64,000 nt of DNA from Leptolyngbya sp. Cla-17 (lineage in GTDB: Bacteria; Cyanobacteriota; Cyanobacteriia; Leptolyngbyales; Leptolyngbyaceae): positions 992,001 to 1,056,000 of the forward strand of contig NZ_JAEVYN010000001.1 in NCBI RefSeq assembly GCF_016807185.1. Reading direction: 5' to 3'. Positions within the stretch are counted from its first letter, which is position 1. Every line of letters begins with the position of its first letter. A program made the position numbers and the translations under genes. Positions 27,761 to 37,334 of the stretch are shown piece after piece. The notes under the pieces were generated by a model. It did not search any database. It saw only the letters and a program-made list of their open reading frames with translations, and was not told the origin of the DNA.

Positions 27761-28272
27761 GAATGGACTTCCTCAAAACGAGTGAACTGATGAAAACCTT
27801 AGAATACTGACTATGGACCTAAGGTGTTTTATGAGCAACCTCTTACACTGCACAAAACAGCCTTAAGCTTATAGTGTAGCTGGTATGGAATTCCAAAATT
27901 TTATGCTTGTAGTTAACAACTGCTTAAAAGGGAAACTTCAGTTAGACTGCGATCGCAAAGAACTATTACCAAGGATACATTACTAGCAAAGACCGTTAAT
28001 CCTACGCTGTTGGCTTAGGTAGAGCAAAAGTTATTATACGATCCAAGCCTCTTTTTATATAGATTTAGTTGACTTCCGCTATTTTAATGATTTCATAAAG
28101 CGCATTTCTCATTTTCGCCAGATTTAGTTAACTTCACATTAGTTTTCTTTAACGTTTTCATAAACTGCGTCTTCAAAAGTGTGTGTTCCTAAGTGTTTTC
28201 TTGTATCCTCAACGTTTCATAGATGAGTTCCAATATTAGAAAATCTCACTCACTTAGCGCATTTACTGTCTT
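27761..28272. other. AT-rich divergent spacer, ahcY / glycosyltransferase
   Basis: About 510 bases between divergent genes. It contains the imperfect 59-base tandem repeat listed separately. The rest is AT-rich with no gene or RNA that I recognise. Promoters for both flanking genes are expected here. Confidence 0.45.
28061..28178. repeat. Imperfect tandem repeat, about 59 bp, two units
   Basis: Each unit begins AGATTTAGTT(G/A)ACTTC and continues to a TTTCATAAA(G/C) followed by GCG or TGCG. The units start at 28061 and 28120 and differ at several positions. The repeat lies about 95 bases upstream of the glycosyltransferase ATG. Confidence 0.6.
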
Positions 28273-29451
28273 ATGAATCTGTTTGTTCTATCAGAGCTTC
28301 ATCCAAACCATAATCATGTTGGCTGGTCAGTAAGCCATAGCTTGGAGGAAGCCCTATCAGCGGTTTGTAACGTTCACTTTTTATACCCAATTCAAAATGA
28401 AGGAATTGCTTGGCTTAAGCCTAAGGAACCTGATCGCCCAGACATGATTACTCGTACCCGGCAGTCTCTTTTTAAGAGTTGGTATACGCCTGATGAGTTA
28501 CCAACTTTAGGAGAGGGTCCTAATGTCTTGCTGGTAATAGGGATGAAACCACGTTTTTTGTTGTCTATATTTACGTTGGGGCATTTGTTGGATCAGTTCG
28601 ATCTGCGGGTGGGTTATTTATTAGACGGGTTTGATCCGAGTCAATTAAATCGTCCTGCTCTGCCAAAGCTTGATCATCTGTTTGTGATTACCCCTAGCTT
28701 GGCAACTGAAGTATGTCAGCTTCATTCGATCAATTCATCATTTTTGTCGTTAGCCACAGATACGTTTCCCTTAAATGAGTATCAACCTCACCGCTCAATC
28801 GATATTCTGAGTTATGGCAGGACGAACGAACAAGTTCATGCTCAGTTACAGCAGTTCAACAAACCAGAGAGTCAACGACTCTATATGCACTCCACCTTTT
28901 GTGGGGCTGAGGTGCATGACGTGGGAGAACACCGTGCGCTACTTAACCGCCTATTACACCGATCTAGAATTAGCTTGTGTTTTGAAGGAAGCTACCTACA
29001 GCGATTTCGAGGGAGATCGCCGCTCTTATATCGTTGGTTTGAAGGCTGGGCGGCAGGCTGTGTAATTGCGGGCAAAAAGCCTTCGGGTAAGGGAATTGAA
29101 AAGTTAATGGATTGGCAAGATAGCGCCATAGATGTTCCCGATGACCCTGATGAAGTGATTCCGTTTTTTGAAGCGTTGTTACAAGATGAGCCTCGTATCC
29201 AAGAAATTTCTAGGCGCAACTATGTGGAATGTCGCCTACGCCATGATTGGCGGTATCGCTTTCGAGATCTATTCAACGTGTTAAATCTACCGCTTCCTGA
29301 CCGACTAGTCGAGCAAATTGAACAGTTGCAACGGTATAGACAGCATCCGTCAGAAAGAAGTCAATTGGATACGATGATGAGGGGAGTCGAAGTGGAACGT
29401 ACTGGATTAAGAGATATGCACCAAGTAGTCTCACTGAGCGATCGCGGGTGA
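28273..29451 (+). CDS. Putative glycosyltransferase
   Basis: 392 residues, no signal peptide. The C-terminal part looks like a GT-B sugar-donor domain: RISLCFEGSYLQRFRGRSPL, then YRWFEGWAAGCVIAGKKPSG, and a terminal helix with RRNYVECRLRHDWRYRFRDL. The N-terminal region (VLSELHPNHNHVGWSVSHSL) would bind the acceptor. The same general pattern occurs in glycosyltransferases with a 'spore maturation CgeB'-like C-terminus. Donor and acceptor are unknown. It is separate from the rfb cluster but may serve the same polysaccharide. Confidence 0.65.
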   Translation: MNLFVLSELHPNHNHVGWSVSHSLEEALSAVCNVHFLYPIQNEGIAWLKPKEPDRPDMITRTRQSLFKSWYTPDELPTLGEGPNVLLVIGMKPRFLLSIFTLGHLLDQFDLRVGYLLDGFDPSQLNRPALPKLDHLFVITPSLATEVCQLHSINSSFLSLATDTFPLNEYQPHRSIDILSYGRTNEQVHAQLQQFNKPESQRLYMHSTFCGAEVHDVGEHRALLNRLLHRSRISLCFEGSYLQRFRGRSPLLYRWFEGWAAGCVIAGKKPSGKGIEKLMDWQDSAIDVPDDPDEVIPFFEALLQDEPRIQEISRRNYVECRLRHDWRYRFRDLFNVLNLPLPDRLVEQIEQLQRYRQHPSERSQLDTMMRGVEVERTGLRDMHQVVSLSDRG

Positions 29452-29512
29452 TAGACCCTCTTACTCTCCGCAACTGGTGAACTAGGGTGTAACATTAGTC
29501 AAAAATGATTGC

Positions 29513-30691
29513 TTAAAATCTCAGCACTTCGCGATCATATCCCTCTGGAGTTGGCTCTATTTCCCACACTAAACCTTCTGCGGTTTGTATTGCCACATTG
29601 ATATAAAGCCTTTCCACAGCGTCTTGTGCCATGTCTTCATTGTTTTCAAAGGGCTGTAAATCTTCTGTCAGCAAGCGCAGTGTGATTCCAGCGGGTATGG
29701 TGCCTCTGGGGTCAGCAGACCGTAGCTCAAACTGCCAAACAGCGGTTTCCGGAGTGGAACGATCGCCCAGAGGAGCAATCTGAAGTTGATAGGCTGCTCC
29801 TGCAATAGTGAGCGATCGCACCAAACCAGTGATAGGTAAGCTTCGCATCCCGCGGACCGTGGCGAACTGAAGTGTAGTTTGCTGCCAGCCAACTTGTGCT
29901 GCCAAATTCGAGACTCCTGCCTGTAACCAGTGAGCGACTGACCAAGATTCAGCCAGACCTTGACGGTGCTCATACAGCCGCTTGCGCCAACCGCCATGCT
30001 CCAGCAATGCGCCCCAGAGTAAAAAGGGAATTGCCAGACGTGGAAAAGAGAGGTCGGGATTGTCAAGCCGCTCGATCAAGTTGGTTGCCTGCGTTAGTTC
30101 TATTGTCGGAATAGGGACGATCGCGGCTCGGCGAGTTTCCGTGGGGCATAACTCTTGGGCCACCTGAAGCACTGTTAGATCATGAACCAGATCTTCTTCA
30201 GCAAGGGAGTAGGTGCGATCGCTGGCATCATACACCCCGCGTGTTTTAAGTCGTTCGTGACTAGCGTAACCCCAAATTTCTATCCAGCTTTCATCGGGGT
30301 TGACCTGTACTGCCACATAGTAATCTGCTGCCCAAGAGGGAAGGTCTACCCATTCTTGGGGTACACGCAATTCGTCGGTGTCAAGTGTCTCTGCTGGAAT
30401 CAGCACCAGTCGCACTTCTCGGATCGCCGACTCTGGGTGCAAAGCTATCGCAGTCCCATTTGCAAATTCCCAAATGCTGGGCAGAGTGGTCTCCATCCAC
30501 ACTTTTGCGTTAGCAGCGAATTCATCGCGTAGCCAAGGCAAAAAAGCAGCGATCACCATTTGGTTAAGATCCGCTCTCCATCGGCAACCAGGCGTAGAGA
30601 ATGCAGCGGCGGTGGTTGGCACTGGCGGAATTTCCAAGTGAAGCACCTGGCGGTTTGAATAGGTAGATGGTGCAGAATCAAAAGACATCAT
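29513..30691 (-). CDS. DUF1822 family protein
   Basis: 392 residues, soluble. It starts with a short beta-rich region, then the family-like NQMVIAAFLPWLRDEFAANA and PESAIREVRLVLIPAETLDT. The middle segment WVDLPSWAADYYVAVQVNPD is typical of DUF1822 proteins as I know them. The function is unknown. It lies 15 bases downstream of a sigma-factor gene on the same strand, so the two are almost certainly co-transcribed. In cyanobacteria this pairing recurs, which suggests that DUF1822 acts with, or as a regulator of, its sigma factor; that role is inference. Confidence 0.78.
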   Translation of the reverse strand: MMSFDSAPSTYSNRQVLHLEIPPVPTTAAAFSTPGCRWRADLNQMVIAAFLPWLRDEFAANAKVWMETTLPSIWEFANGTAIALHPESAIREVRLVLIPAETLDTDELRVPQEWVDLPSWAADYYVAVQVNPDESWIEIWGYASHERLKTRGVYDASDRTYSLAEEDLVHDLTVLQVAQELCPTETRRAAIVPIPTIELTQATNLIERLDNPDLSFPRLAIPFLLWGALLEHGGWRKRLYEHRQGLAESWSVAHWLQAGVSNLAAQVGWQQTTLQFATVRGMRSLPITGLVRSLTIAGAAYQLQIAPLGDRSTPETAVWQFELRSADPRGTIPAGITLRLLTEDLQPFENNEDMAQDAVERLYINVAIQTAEGLVWEIEPTPEGYDREVLRF

Positions 30692-30706
30692 AGATACACT
30701 CCGAGG

Positions 30707-31897
30707 TCAAGAACGGTCGGAAGGCTGGTAGTGAACCGTCAACCATTCCTCTAGCACAGCGCTCATACTACTGAGTACGTCTGATGTAATGGAAATATGC
30801 AGGGTTTCTTGGCTCCAACGTGCCAGGGCTATGAGCAAGGTTTTTTTAAGGCTAGCAAGACGACGAGAGATCGTATATTGCGGCACGTTTAACAACTGGG
30901 AGGTTTCCTGCTGGGTCATTTGCTGCCCGTAATAGGACTGCAAAATTTCTTGCATGGGAGTTTCTAATTGGGCGATCGCGGTTGATATGACCTGACTCAA
31001 CTGGATCTGCTGCATTTGGCGATCGCTCACCTCTTCTTGAGCGATCATTGTGGCGAGTAACGATTCTTGCGCTGTGTTGGGTAAGAAATCGACAAGTTCA
31101 GTATTATCCTGTCCGGCAAGGGGTGCATCGATCGAGATTGGCGCAGGATACAAGAAAACTCGCACTGCACGGGCAGCACTTAGCAGCCATTGTTCCACTT
31201 GGTCGGGGCTACCTACTATTTTTGAATTGAGTTGGCTGCTGCGCTCGGCGTTGTAAAGCTGAGCGATCGCTTGCCAGGTTGCCCCATCAGGTTTGACCAA
31301 TTTACGAGCGGTGCCACGGTCATTGGGAGCATATTTTTCCTTAAAGCACTTCCACGCTAGCCCATAAGCCGCAATCGTTTGAGCATCAATTCCAGCATGT
31401 GTCAGAGAGTCTACCAGCCGTTTTTGGCTTACCTTTTGCAGTAGCGCCCAATCGGTGCAAATATCTGCCTCTTGTTGCTGACGCAGCGTGTCTTTGATTA
31501 CGTTGCTAAAGGCAAATTCGGCATAGCTTTTTAAATTGGAACTAAATTGAGGATTAAAACCCTTCAGCACATGACTGATACGGGCGATCGCTGTTTGAAA
31601 CAAATCTGCGGTAGATTGACGACTCGCTAGATTCAGCGTCATTTTGCGGGCTACCCAATAACAGGTTTCTTGCAAGTATGCCGTAATGTGATTGGTCGCC
31701 AAATGGGTCGGCTGAGTATGCCATGATTTATGCCAGTACAACACCCAGAATCGTTCTGAGGTGTCCTCCGTTGCCGATTTTATTAACTGCTCCATGCTGC
31801 GTCGCAATTTTGGGTCGCTGATCCAACCTCTGAAGGCATCTGCTTCAAATTGAACAAATGTTGAGAAAAGGTCAACTAGGGTCTGGCGAGAACGCAT
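30707..31897 (-). CDS. Sigma-70 family RNA polymerase sigma factor-like protein
   Basis: 396 residues. The C-terminus has a sigma region 4 helix-turn-helix (LQSYYGQQMTQQETSQLLNV then PQYTISRRLASLKKTLLIAL). A sigma region 2-like stretch is around SYAEFAFSNVIKDTLRQQQE. The protein is longer than ECF factors because of an N-terminal helical region and a large insert between regions 2 and 4. It would direct RNA polymerase to alternative promoters. The partner DUF1822 gene follows 15 bases downstream. Regulation is not visible in the sequence. Confidence 0.82.
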   Translation of the reverse strand: MRSRQTLVDLFSTFVQFEADAFRGWISDPKLRRSMEQLIKSATEDTSERFWVLYWHKSWHTQPTHLATNHITAYLQETCYWVARKMTLNLASRQSTADLFQTAIARISHVLKGFNPQFSSNLKSYAEFAFSNVIKDTLRQQQEADICTDWALLQKVSQKRLVDSLTHAGIDAQTIAAYGLAWKCFKEKYAPNDRGTARKLVKPDGATWQAIAQLYNAERSSQLNSKIVGSPDQVEQWLLSAARAVRVFLYPAPISIDAPLAGQDNTELVDFLPNTAQESLLATMIAQEEVSDRQMQQIQLSQVISTAIAQLETPMQEILQSYYGQQMTQQETSQLLNVPQYTISRRLASLKKTLLIALARWSQETLHISITSDVLSSMSAVLEEWLTVHYQPSDRS

Positions 31898-32046
31898 GAG
31901 TCGTCTTAATCAGGTATGTTTCAGCTATCCATCAAAGCTGATCTAGATGATAGGACGTTTCGCGAGGCGCTCCGCTCACAAAATTAGTTTCTATATTTAA
32001 CGAAGTTTATTTATCTCATCCCAGGTCGCTTGGGGTAAATAGCACT

Positions 32047-32364
32047 TTAATACTCCAAAATCACAGTTTTGAAATCATTTGATTGCACCGTTTTAGGTTT
32101 CGGCAGCGGGCAAATCGGCTGAGGAGACATAATGTTCCGCAATTGGTGGGCGCTATTTTCAAGAGTTTCCACTTGAGTATCTAAAATTTCGAGACGCTGA
32201 ACGATGCGATCGCGTCGTTGTTCCAGGGTTTCTAGTTCACGCTCTAGTCGAGTTTTTTCAGTAATCAGCTTATAAATATCCAAGTACGCCGCCGCTTCTG
32301 TCTTTGGGCGAGGCATCGTACTGATTTTAGGAGGATTTAGATTTTGAGAAAGTGGGGAACGCAT
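32047..32364 (-). CDS. Small coiled-coil protein, GvpV-like motif
   Basis: 105 residues from an ATG preceded by AGGAG six bases upstream; the frame extends further, but this site decides the start. It carries ISTMPRPKTEAAAYLDIYKL, then a charged heptad-type coiled coil (TRLERELETLEQRRDRIVQR). The PKTEA..LDIYKL segment resembles the small cyanobacterial gas vesicle protein GvpV and its relatives. However, no gas vesicle gene is nearby, so it may be a paralogue with another role. Divergent from chlP. Confidence 0.65.
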   Translation of the reverse strand: MRSPLSQNLNPPKISTMPRPKTEAAAYLDIYKLITEKTRLERELETLEQRRDRIVQRLEILDTQVETLENSAHQLRNIMSPQPICPLPKPKTVQSNDFKTVILEY

Positions 32365-32643
32365 AGAAGCTCCTGTGGGATACATAACCAGTCTTCCCTT
32401 CTTGGGTGAAGACCGCACAGCCGTAAAATTGCGTAAATCACTACGATATGGCTAGGAATCTCCATCAGCCGCAATCTGCACATGAGCTTTATCTGGTATC
32501 TTGTCTATCTTTTCATTAAGCTGCGTTACGGTAATTGTTAAACTCTATTTCAAATGGTCGAATCTAGTGCTGACAGCGCCCTTTGAATGAAAAGTCCGTG
32601 ATAGTATGCTGTGTAGCTTTTACAACGATTTAGGAGAAAAGCT

Positions 32644-33867
32644 TTGGCACTACGCGTTGCAGTTGTCGGTGGCGGACCTGCGGGTTCCTCCGCTGCGGAA
32701 GTTTTAACAAAAGCTGGGATTGAAACCTATTTAATTGAACGCAAATTAGACAATGTGAAACCCTGCGGTGGTGCCATTCCGCTGTGTATGGTCAGCGAGT
32801 TTGACTTGCCCCCAGAGATCATTGATCGCCGCGTGCGAAAGATGAAGATGATCTCTCCCTCCAATGTTGAAGTGAACATTGGTAGCACTTTGAAGGATGA
32901 CGAGTACATTGGCATGTGCCGTCGGGAAGTGCTGGATGGCTTTTTGCGCGATCGCGCAGAAAAACTGGGTGCCAAGGTGATTAACGGTACTCTACACAAG
33001 CTTGAAATTCCCAGCAACGATACAGATCCCTATGTGTTGCACTATGCCGACCATTCCAATGGCACTTTGGAAGGGGAACATAAGAAACTGAAAGTGGATT
33101 TGGTCGTGGGCGCAGATGGAGCGAACTCGCGAATTGCGAAAGCGATTGATGCGGGAGATTACAACTACGCGATCGCCTTTCAAGAACGCATCCGCATTCC
33201 CGACGACAAAATGGCGTATTACGAAGACCTGGCAGAAATGTATGTGGGTGATGATGTCTCCCCAGACTTTTACGCCTGGGTGTTCCCTAAGTACGACCAT
33301 GTTGCCGTTGGAACTGGCACCATGAAGCCGAATCAATCTCGGATTAAGGAGCTACAAAAGGGTATCCGCAACCGGGCAGCCGCAAAACTGCGCGGCGGCA
33401 AAATCATTCGGGTAGAAGCACACCCCATCCCTGAACATCCTAGACCTCGCCGAGTAGTGGGTCGGGTGGCATTGGTTGGCGATGCGGCTGGCACCGTGAC
33501 CAAATCCTCTGGCGAAGGTATTTATTTTGCGGCGAAGTCGGGTCGGATGTGCGCTGAGGCGATCGTCGAGTTTTCAGAACAAGGCACTCGCACCCCTACT
33601 GAGAAAGACCTCAAGGTTTACATTCAGCGGTGGGATAAGCAATACGGCATCACCTACCTAGTGCTAGACCTGCTTCAACGGGTTTTTTATCGCACCGATG
33701 CTACCCGCGAGGCTTTTGTAGAAATGTGCGCTGATATGGATGTGCAAAAGCTCACCTTTGATAGCTACCTCTACAAGACTGTTGTTCCAGCTAATCCGTT
33801 GGTGCAGTTGAAAATTACGGCAAAAACAATTGGTAGCCTAATTCGCGGCAACGCACTTGCACCTTAA
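32644..33867 (+). CDS. chlP: Geranylgeranyl diphosphate/chlorophyllide reductase
   Basis: 407 residues from a TTG start supported by AGGAG seven bases upstream. The FAD-binding Rossmann motif is VAVVGGGPAGSSAAEVLTKA, followed by RKLDNVKPCGGAIPLCMV, typical of ChlP. A second FAD motif is VALVGDAAGTVTKSSGEGIY. The enzyme reduces the geranylgeranyl chain to phytyl for chlorophyll a, tocopherol and phylloquinone. A terminator follows at 33893. Confidence 0.97.
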   Translation: MALRVAVVGGGPAGSSAAEVLTKAGIETYLIERKLDNVKPCGGAIPLCMVSEFDLPPEIIDRRVRKMKMISPSNVEVNIGSTLKDDEYIGMCRREVLDGFLRDRAEKLGAKVINGTLHKLEIPSNDTDPYVLHYADHSNGTLEGEHKKLKVDLVVGADGANSRIAKAIDAGDYNYAIAFQERIRIPDDKMAYYEDLAEMYVGDDVSPDFYAWVFPKYDHVAVGTGTMKPNQSRIKELQKGIRNRAAAKLRGGKIIRVEAHPIPEHPRPRRVVGRVALVGDAAGTVTKSSGEGIYFAAKSGRMCAEAIVEFSEQGTRTPTEKDLKVYIQRWDKQYGITYLVLDLLQRVFYRTDATREAFVEMCADMDVQKLTFDSYLYKTVVPANPLVQLKITAKTIGSLIRGNALAP

Positions 33868-33892
33868 GCGGGTTGGTTGGTTTCATGCGATC

Positions 33893-33927
33893 GCAAGGGC
33901 GTATTTTCTGCGCCCTTGCTGCCTTTT
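33893..33927 (+). terminator. Intrinsic terminator after chlP
   Basis: A 9-base perfect stem GCAAGGGCG / CGCCCTTGC with a 9-base loop is followed by TGCCTTTTAA. It lies 26 bases after the chlP stop and 23 bases before the next ATG. Confidence 0.82.
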
Positions 33928-33949
33928 AAGGGTTAATTGAATCATCACA

Positions 33950-34495
33950 ATGACCACTTCTCAGACTGATATCTGCCCCTTAAACACTTTGGAATTTGTT
34001 AGCTATTTGAGCGATAACGGCTTGGTGCCCGACCAATTTCAGGGCAAAGTTGGGGTTTATGCCATTTTCGACGCCTACCAGATTTTGCAATATATCGGCT
34101 ATTCGCGAGACATTTACTTGAGCTTGAAGCAGCATCTCGTGCGGCAACCACAGTCTTGCCACTGGCTGAAAGTGCAGACCATTGATCGCCCCAGTCGCAC
34201 CGTATTAGAAGGCATTCGGGATGCCTGGATTACCGAGAATAACTCGTTGCCTACAGGGAACGGGGATGCTGCTGATGGATGGAATCAGCCGATTGATGTG
34301 AAAGGAATGATGACTGCTGAGGAACAAGCAAGTTTTGCCAATGCCATCAATGAATCTGCTCAAGTTAAAGTTTTGAAGCAGGTAGCGCGTCGGGTGGAAT
34401 CAAGTGTGCTTGAGCTTTTAAAGACTCGCGGAGTGCAAGAGGACATTCGGTTTAACCCCAAGCTAAAGGAATCAGGGTTGTTGGATTTGAAGTAG
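33950..34495 (+). CDS. GIY-YIG domain protein
   Basis: 181 residues. The GIY-YIG nuclease fold is visible at residues about 33-95: GVYAIFDAYQILQYIGYSRD, with the downstream Arg in SRDIYLSL and a Glu in TVLEGIRDAW. The first motif reads GVY and the second YIG, as required. A C-terminal helical part (VARRVESSVLELLKTRGVQE) resembles a conserved cyanobacterial and plant-plastid family. Its nucleic acid target is unknown. It ends convergently, 36 bases from uvrC, which carries another GIY-YIG domain; the two look unrelated beyond the fold. Confidence 0.82.
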   Translation: MTTSQTDICPLNTLEFVSYLSDNGLVPDQFQGKVGVYAIFDAYQILQYIGYSRDIYLSLKQHLVRQPQSCHWLKVQTIDRPSRTVLEGIRDAWITENNSLPTGNGDAADGWNQPIDVKGMMTAEEQASFANAINESAQVKVLKQVARRVESSVLELLKTRGVQEDIRFNPKLKESGLLDLK

Positions 34496-34530
34496 TATCG
34501 GCATCTTTCATAAGATTACGGGTGGTGAAT

Positions 34531-36549
34531 CTAAGGGATTGCCGCATTCTCCTCAGTGTCGGTTGCTGCGTGGTGCTCCAGTGGACGAACGAGGGGCTCT
34601 TCAATGGGACTGTCATCGTGAGCAGGATGGAAGTAGGTATAAATTTGCTGGGCTAATCGGGGACCAATCCCCGGAACTGTGGCAATTTTTTCAGGGCTAG
34701 CCTCGCGCAGGTAATTGATCGACCGAAAGGTGGAGAGCAACAGCTTTTGACGATGGAAACCCAATCCAGGGATTTCATCGAGGCGCGATCGCCGCATCCG
34801 TTCCGTGCGTTTTTGACGATGGAAGCTGACCGCAAATCGATGCGCCTCATCTCGCAAGCGGCGTAAAAGCTGAACTCCAGGCTGTTCTGCCTCCGTCTCC
34901 AGCGGCAGCGATTCACCCGGCAAAAAAATCTCCTCCCGCTGCTTCGCGAGGCTGACCACCCGCACATCTTCTAATAGGTTCATTTCTCGCAAAACGCTGA
35001 CCACAGCGGATAGCTGACCTTTGCCCCCATCAATCATCACCAAATCGGGAAAATCTGAGGTGGCACTCACATGGCGATCGAGTACCGAGGCCTCGTCACT
35101 TTTCACTAGTTCTCCCCGCTCTTTGAGGGCAGCATACTTGCGGAAGCGACGAGTAATCACTTCTGCCATCGATGCAAAGTCGTCTGAATGCCCGCTCATC
35201 ACCTTAGGGTTTTTGATTTTGTAATGACGATAGTGCTGTTTAGCAGGCATTCCATCCATGAAAACAACCTGCGAGGCAACCGCATCTGACCCTTGAATAT
35301 GGGAGATATCGTAGCCTTCAATCCGACGCGGAAAATCGGGCATATCCAGCAGTTCCGCTAGATCTTGCATTGCCTGGGTGTTGCGATCTGCAAAGCGTTG
35401 AGCGCGTGCCAACTCAAAACCAGCATTGCGTTCTACCATTTCGAGCAAATCAGCCTTAGTTTGACGCTGAGGATGAATAATCGTCACTTTGCGCCCTTTA
35501 GCCGTACTGAGAAACTCAGCTAACATTTCTGTTTCGGGCAGTTCATGCTGCACCAAGATTTCTGCCGGAATTTCAATCGGGTCAATGTGTTGGTAATGGT
35601 CTTCCAAAACACGCTGAAGAATTTCTCCAAAAGTACCCGATTGGGCATCGGCAACGAAACCAAGACGACCCACCAACCGACCTGTGCGGATTTGAAATAG
35701 CTGGATGCAGGCATGATTCTCATCAGCAGCGAGGGCGATCGCGTCCCGCGACACGGTATCATCCGCCAGATCCACCTTTTGATCCGCTCCTAGGGTTTTT
35801 ACTCCGACAATCTGATCGCGAATTCGGGCTGCCACCTCAAAATTCAACTCATCCGCCGCTTTTTCCATTTGCATCGACAAAATATCGACCAGTTCATCAA
35901 TTCGCCCCTGAAACACCATCGCCACTTTGCGAACAATCTTGTGATACTCTTCCGAGGAAATCAGCTGCTGGCAAACACCCGGACAGCGCCCAATATCGTA
36001 GTTTAGACAAGGGCGATCCTTGAACAGCGACTGAGGACGTTGCCGCAAAGGGAACACCCGCTTCACCAAGTGCAGTGTACGGCGCAGCAAGCCTACATCC
36101 ACATAGGGTCCATAAAAGCGATCGGCTTTTTTACTTAAATGGCGTTTGCGCGTAATAAAAATACGCGGATAGGGTTCAGACCAGGTAATACAGAGCCAGG
36201 GATATTTTTTGTCATCCTTCAGCAGCACGTTGTAGTACGGTTGGTGCTGCTTAATCAGGTTGGCTTCTAGGGCAAGGGCTTCGGCTTCAGTATCAGTCAC
36301 AATGAACTCGATATCTGCCACTTGCCGCACCATCATTGCAATCCGGGGACTGTGGTGATGATCATCGCGAAAGTACGATCGCACCCGCGATCGCAGCTTT
36401 TTCGACTTGCCAATGTAGAGCACCTGATCGGTGGCATCTTTCATATAATAGACTCCCGGCTCTGGAGGAATCTCTTTCAAGCGATTCTCTAAGCGCTCTG
36501 GATCGTGAAGTAAAGGCAAAATCTTGGTTGAAGTCACACGCAGGCACAC
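34531..36549 (-). CDS. uvrC: Excinuclease ABC subunit C
   Basis: 672 residues. The N-terminal GIY-YIG nuclease (PGVYYMKDATDQVLYIGKSK) makes the 3' incision. The central UVR motif region is MQMEKAADELNFEVAARIRD. The C-terminal RNase H-like endonuclease (EGYDISHIQGSDAVASQVVF, then VMIDGGKGQL) makes the 5' incision. Tandem helix-hairpin-helix motifs (IPGLGFHRQKLLLSTF and ATVPGIGPRLAQQIYTYF) end the protein. It acts in nucleotide excision repair with UvrA and UvrB. Length and motifs are complete. Confidence 0.97.
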   Translation of the reverse strand: MCLRVTSTKILPLLHDPERLENRLKEIPPEPGVYYMKDATDQVLYIGKSKKLRSRVRSYFRDDHHHSPRIAMMVRQVADIEFIVTDTEAEALALEANLIKQHQPYYNVLLKDDKKYPWLCITWSEPYPRIFITRKRHLSKKADRFYGPYVDVGLLRRTLHLVKRVFPLRQRPQSLFKDRPCLNYDIGRCPGVCQQLISSEEYHKIVRKVAMVFQGRIDELVDILSMQMEKAADELNFEVAARIRDQIVGVKTLGADQKVDLADDTVSRDAIALAADENHACIQLFQIRTGRLVGRLGFVADAQSGTFGEILQRVLEDHYQHIDPIEIPAEILVQHELPETEMLAEFLSTAKGRKVTIIHPQRQTKADLLEMVERNAGFELARAQRFADRNTQAMQDLAELLDMPDFPRRIEGYDISHIQGSDAVASQVVFMDGMPAKQHYRHYKIKNPKVMSGHSDDFASMAEVITRRFRKYAALKERGELVKSDEASVLDRHVSATSDFPDLVMIDGGKGQLSAVVSVLREMNLLEDVRVVSLAKQREEIFLPGESLPLETEAEQPGVQLLRRLRDEAHRFAVSFHRQKRTERMRRSRLDEIPGLGFHRQKLLLSTFRSINYLREASPEKIATVPGIGPRLAQQIYTYFHPAHDDSPIEEPLVRPLEHHAATDTEENAAIP

Positions 36550-36582
36550 AACGCACTATACTCTTCGATCTTAGTGCGAATT

Positions 36583-37251
36583 TTAAATATGTACTTGACT
36601 CAAAATTGTGCGAAGGCGATCGTAATCATCCTTTAAGTAAAGACTCAACATCCGTCCTGCCCGCACCAACCATTCTCGGTCTGCCCGTCTCAACCCATAC
36701 ACTTCCCGCAGCATCGCAGCGACCAATGCATCCACAGGCACGCCGTTCATTTGCAGCAAGGTTCGCAGAAAATCTAGTCGATCAGTGAAGCGAAGAATTT
36801 CATCAGAGTCACATTGATAAACCGCTTGGTGAAGTTGAGGTGGGCGGGGCGGCAAATGTTGATAGATTAGGGCAGCATCTGGCTTTACGCCATTGCTTTT
36901 TGCTGAGTACGGTTTAAACCCAACGATCGCCGCCCGAAACTCAGTCTTCAGCATGGCAAAAATTTGAGGCTGTTGTTCTCGCAATTCTTGCAGCGATAAA
37001 CCTAGTGCCCGCGCCCGATGCACCGAATCGATTGGGCTGGTGGAAGCGTAGTATACGATCGCATAAACTTGATTGCCTGACTCTTCTTCGGCCGATTTCA
37101 CCCAACTGCCAAAAGGCGGCATGATAGGAAAGCTTAGATCATCTGGATCTAAGCACTGCGCCAAAAACTCGGCTGTGGAAGTTTCAATCACCTCTGCAAT
37201 ATGATTGGGCTGGCGATTTTGGGCAGTAAACTGAGGAAGAGGAAGACGCAT
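36583..37251 (-). CDS. HAS-barrel-like conserved cyanobacterial protein
   Basis: 222 residues. The N-terminal part is beta-rich with HIAEVIETSTAEFLAQCLDP, then PPFGSWVKSAEEESGNQVYA and the strongly conserved-looking SPIDSVHRARALGLSLQELR. This matches what I know of the HAS-barrel domain (found at the start of HerA-type ATPases) in a cyanobacterial stand-alone form. The C-terminus is helical (LVRAGRMLSLYLKDDYDRLR). The function is unknown; association with an ATPase is possible. Confidence 0.65.
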   Translation of the reverse strand: MRLPLPQFTAQNRQPNHIAEVIETSTAEFLAQCLDPDDLSFPIMPPFGSWVKSAEEESGNQVYAIVYYASTSPIDSVHRARALGLSLQELREQQPQIFAMLKTEFRAAIVGFKPYSAKSNGVKPDAALIYQHLPPRPPQLHQAVYQCDSDEILRFTDRLDFLRTLLQMNGVPVDALVAAMLREVYGLRRADREWLVRAGRMLSLYLKDDYDRLRTILSQVHI

Positions 37252-37334
37252 GAGGCAAGCAGGAAAGCTTTAACTTCTAAGCTACGTTCATTTATAGCTT
37301 AATCCTAAGCTTAACCTTAAAGATTAAACCTGAG

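Noticed and set aside
27761..27900. Possible SAH riboswitch upstream of ahcY.
   Set aside because: I looked on the minus strand for the conserved core and could not find it. A covariance-model search (Rfam SAH) would decide.
36336..36788. 150-codon plus-strand frame across the start of uvrC.
   Set aside because: It is the antisense shadow of uvrC and the HAS-barrel gene.
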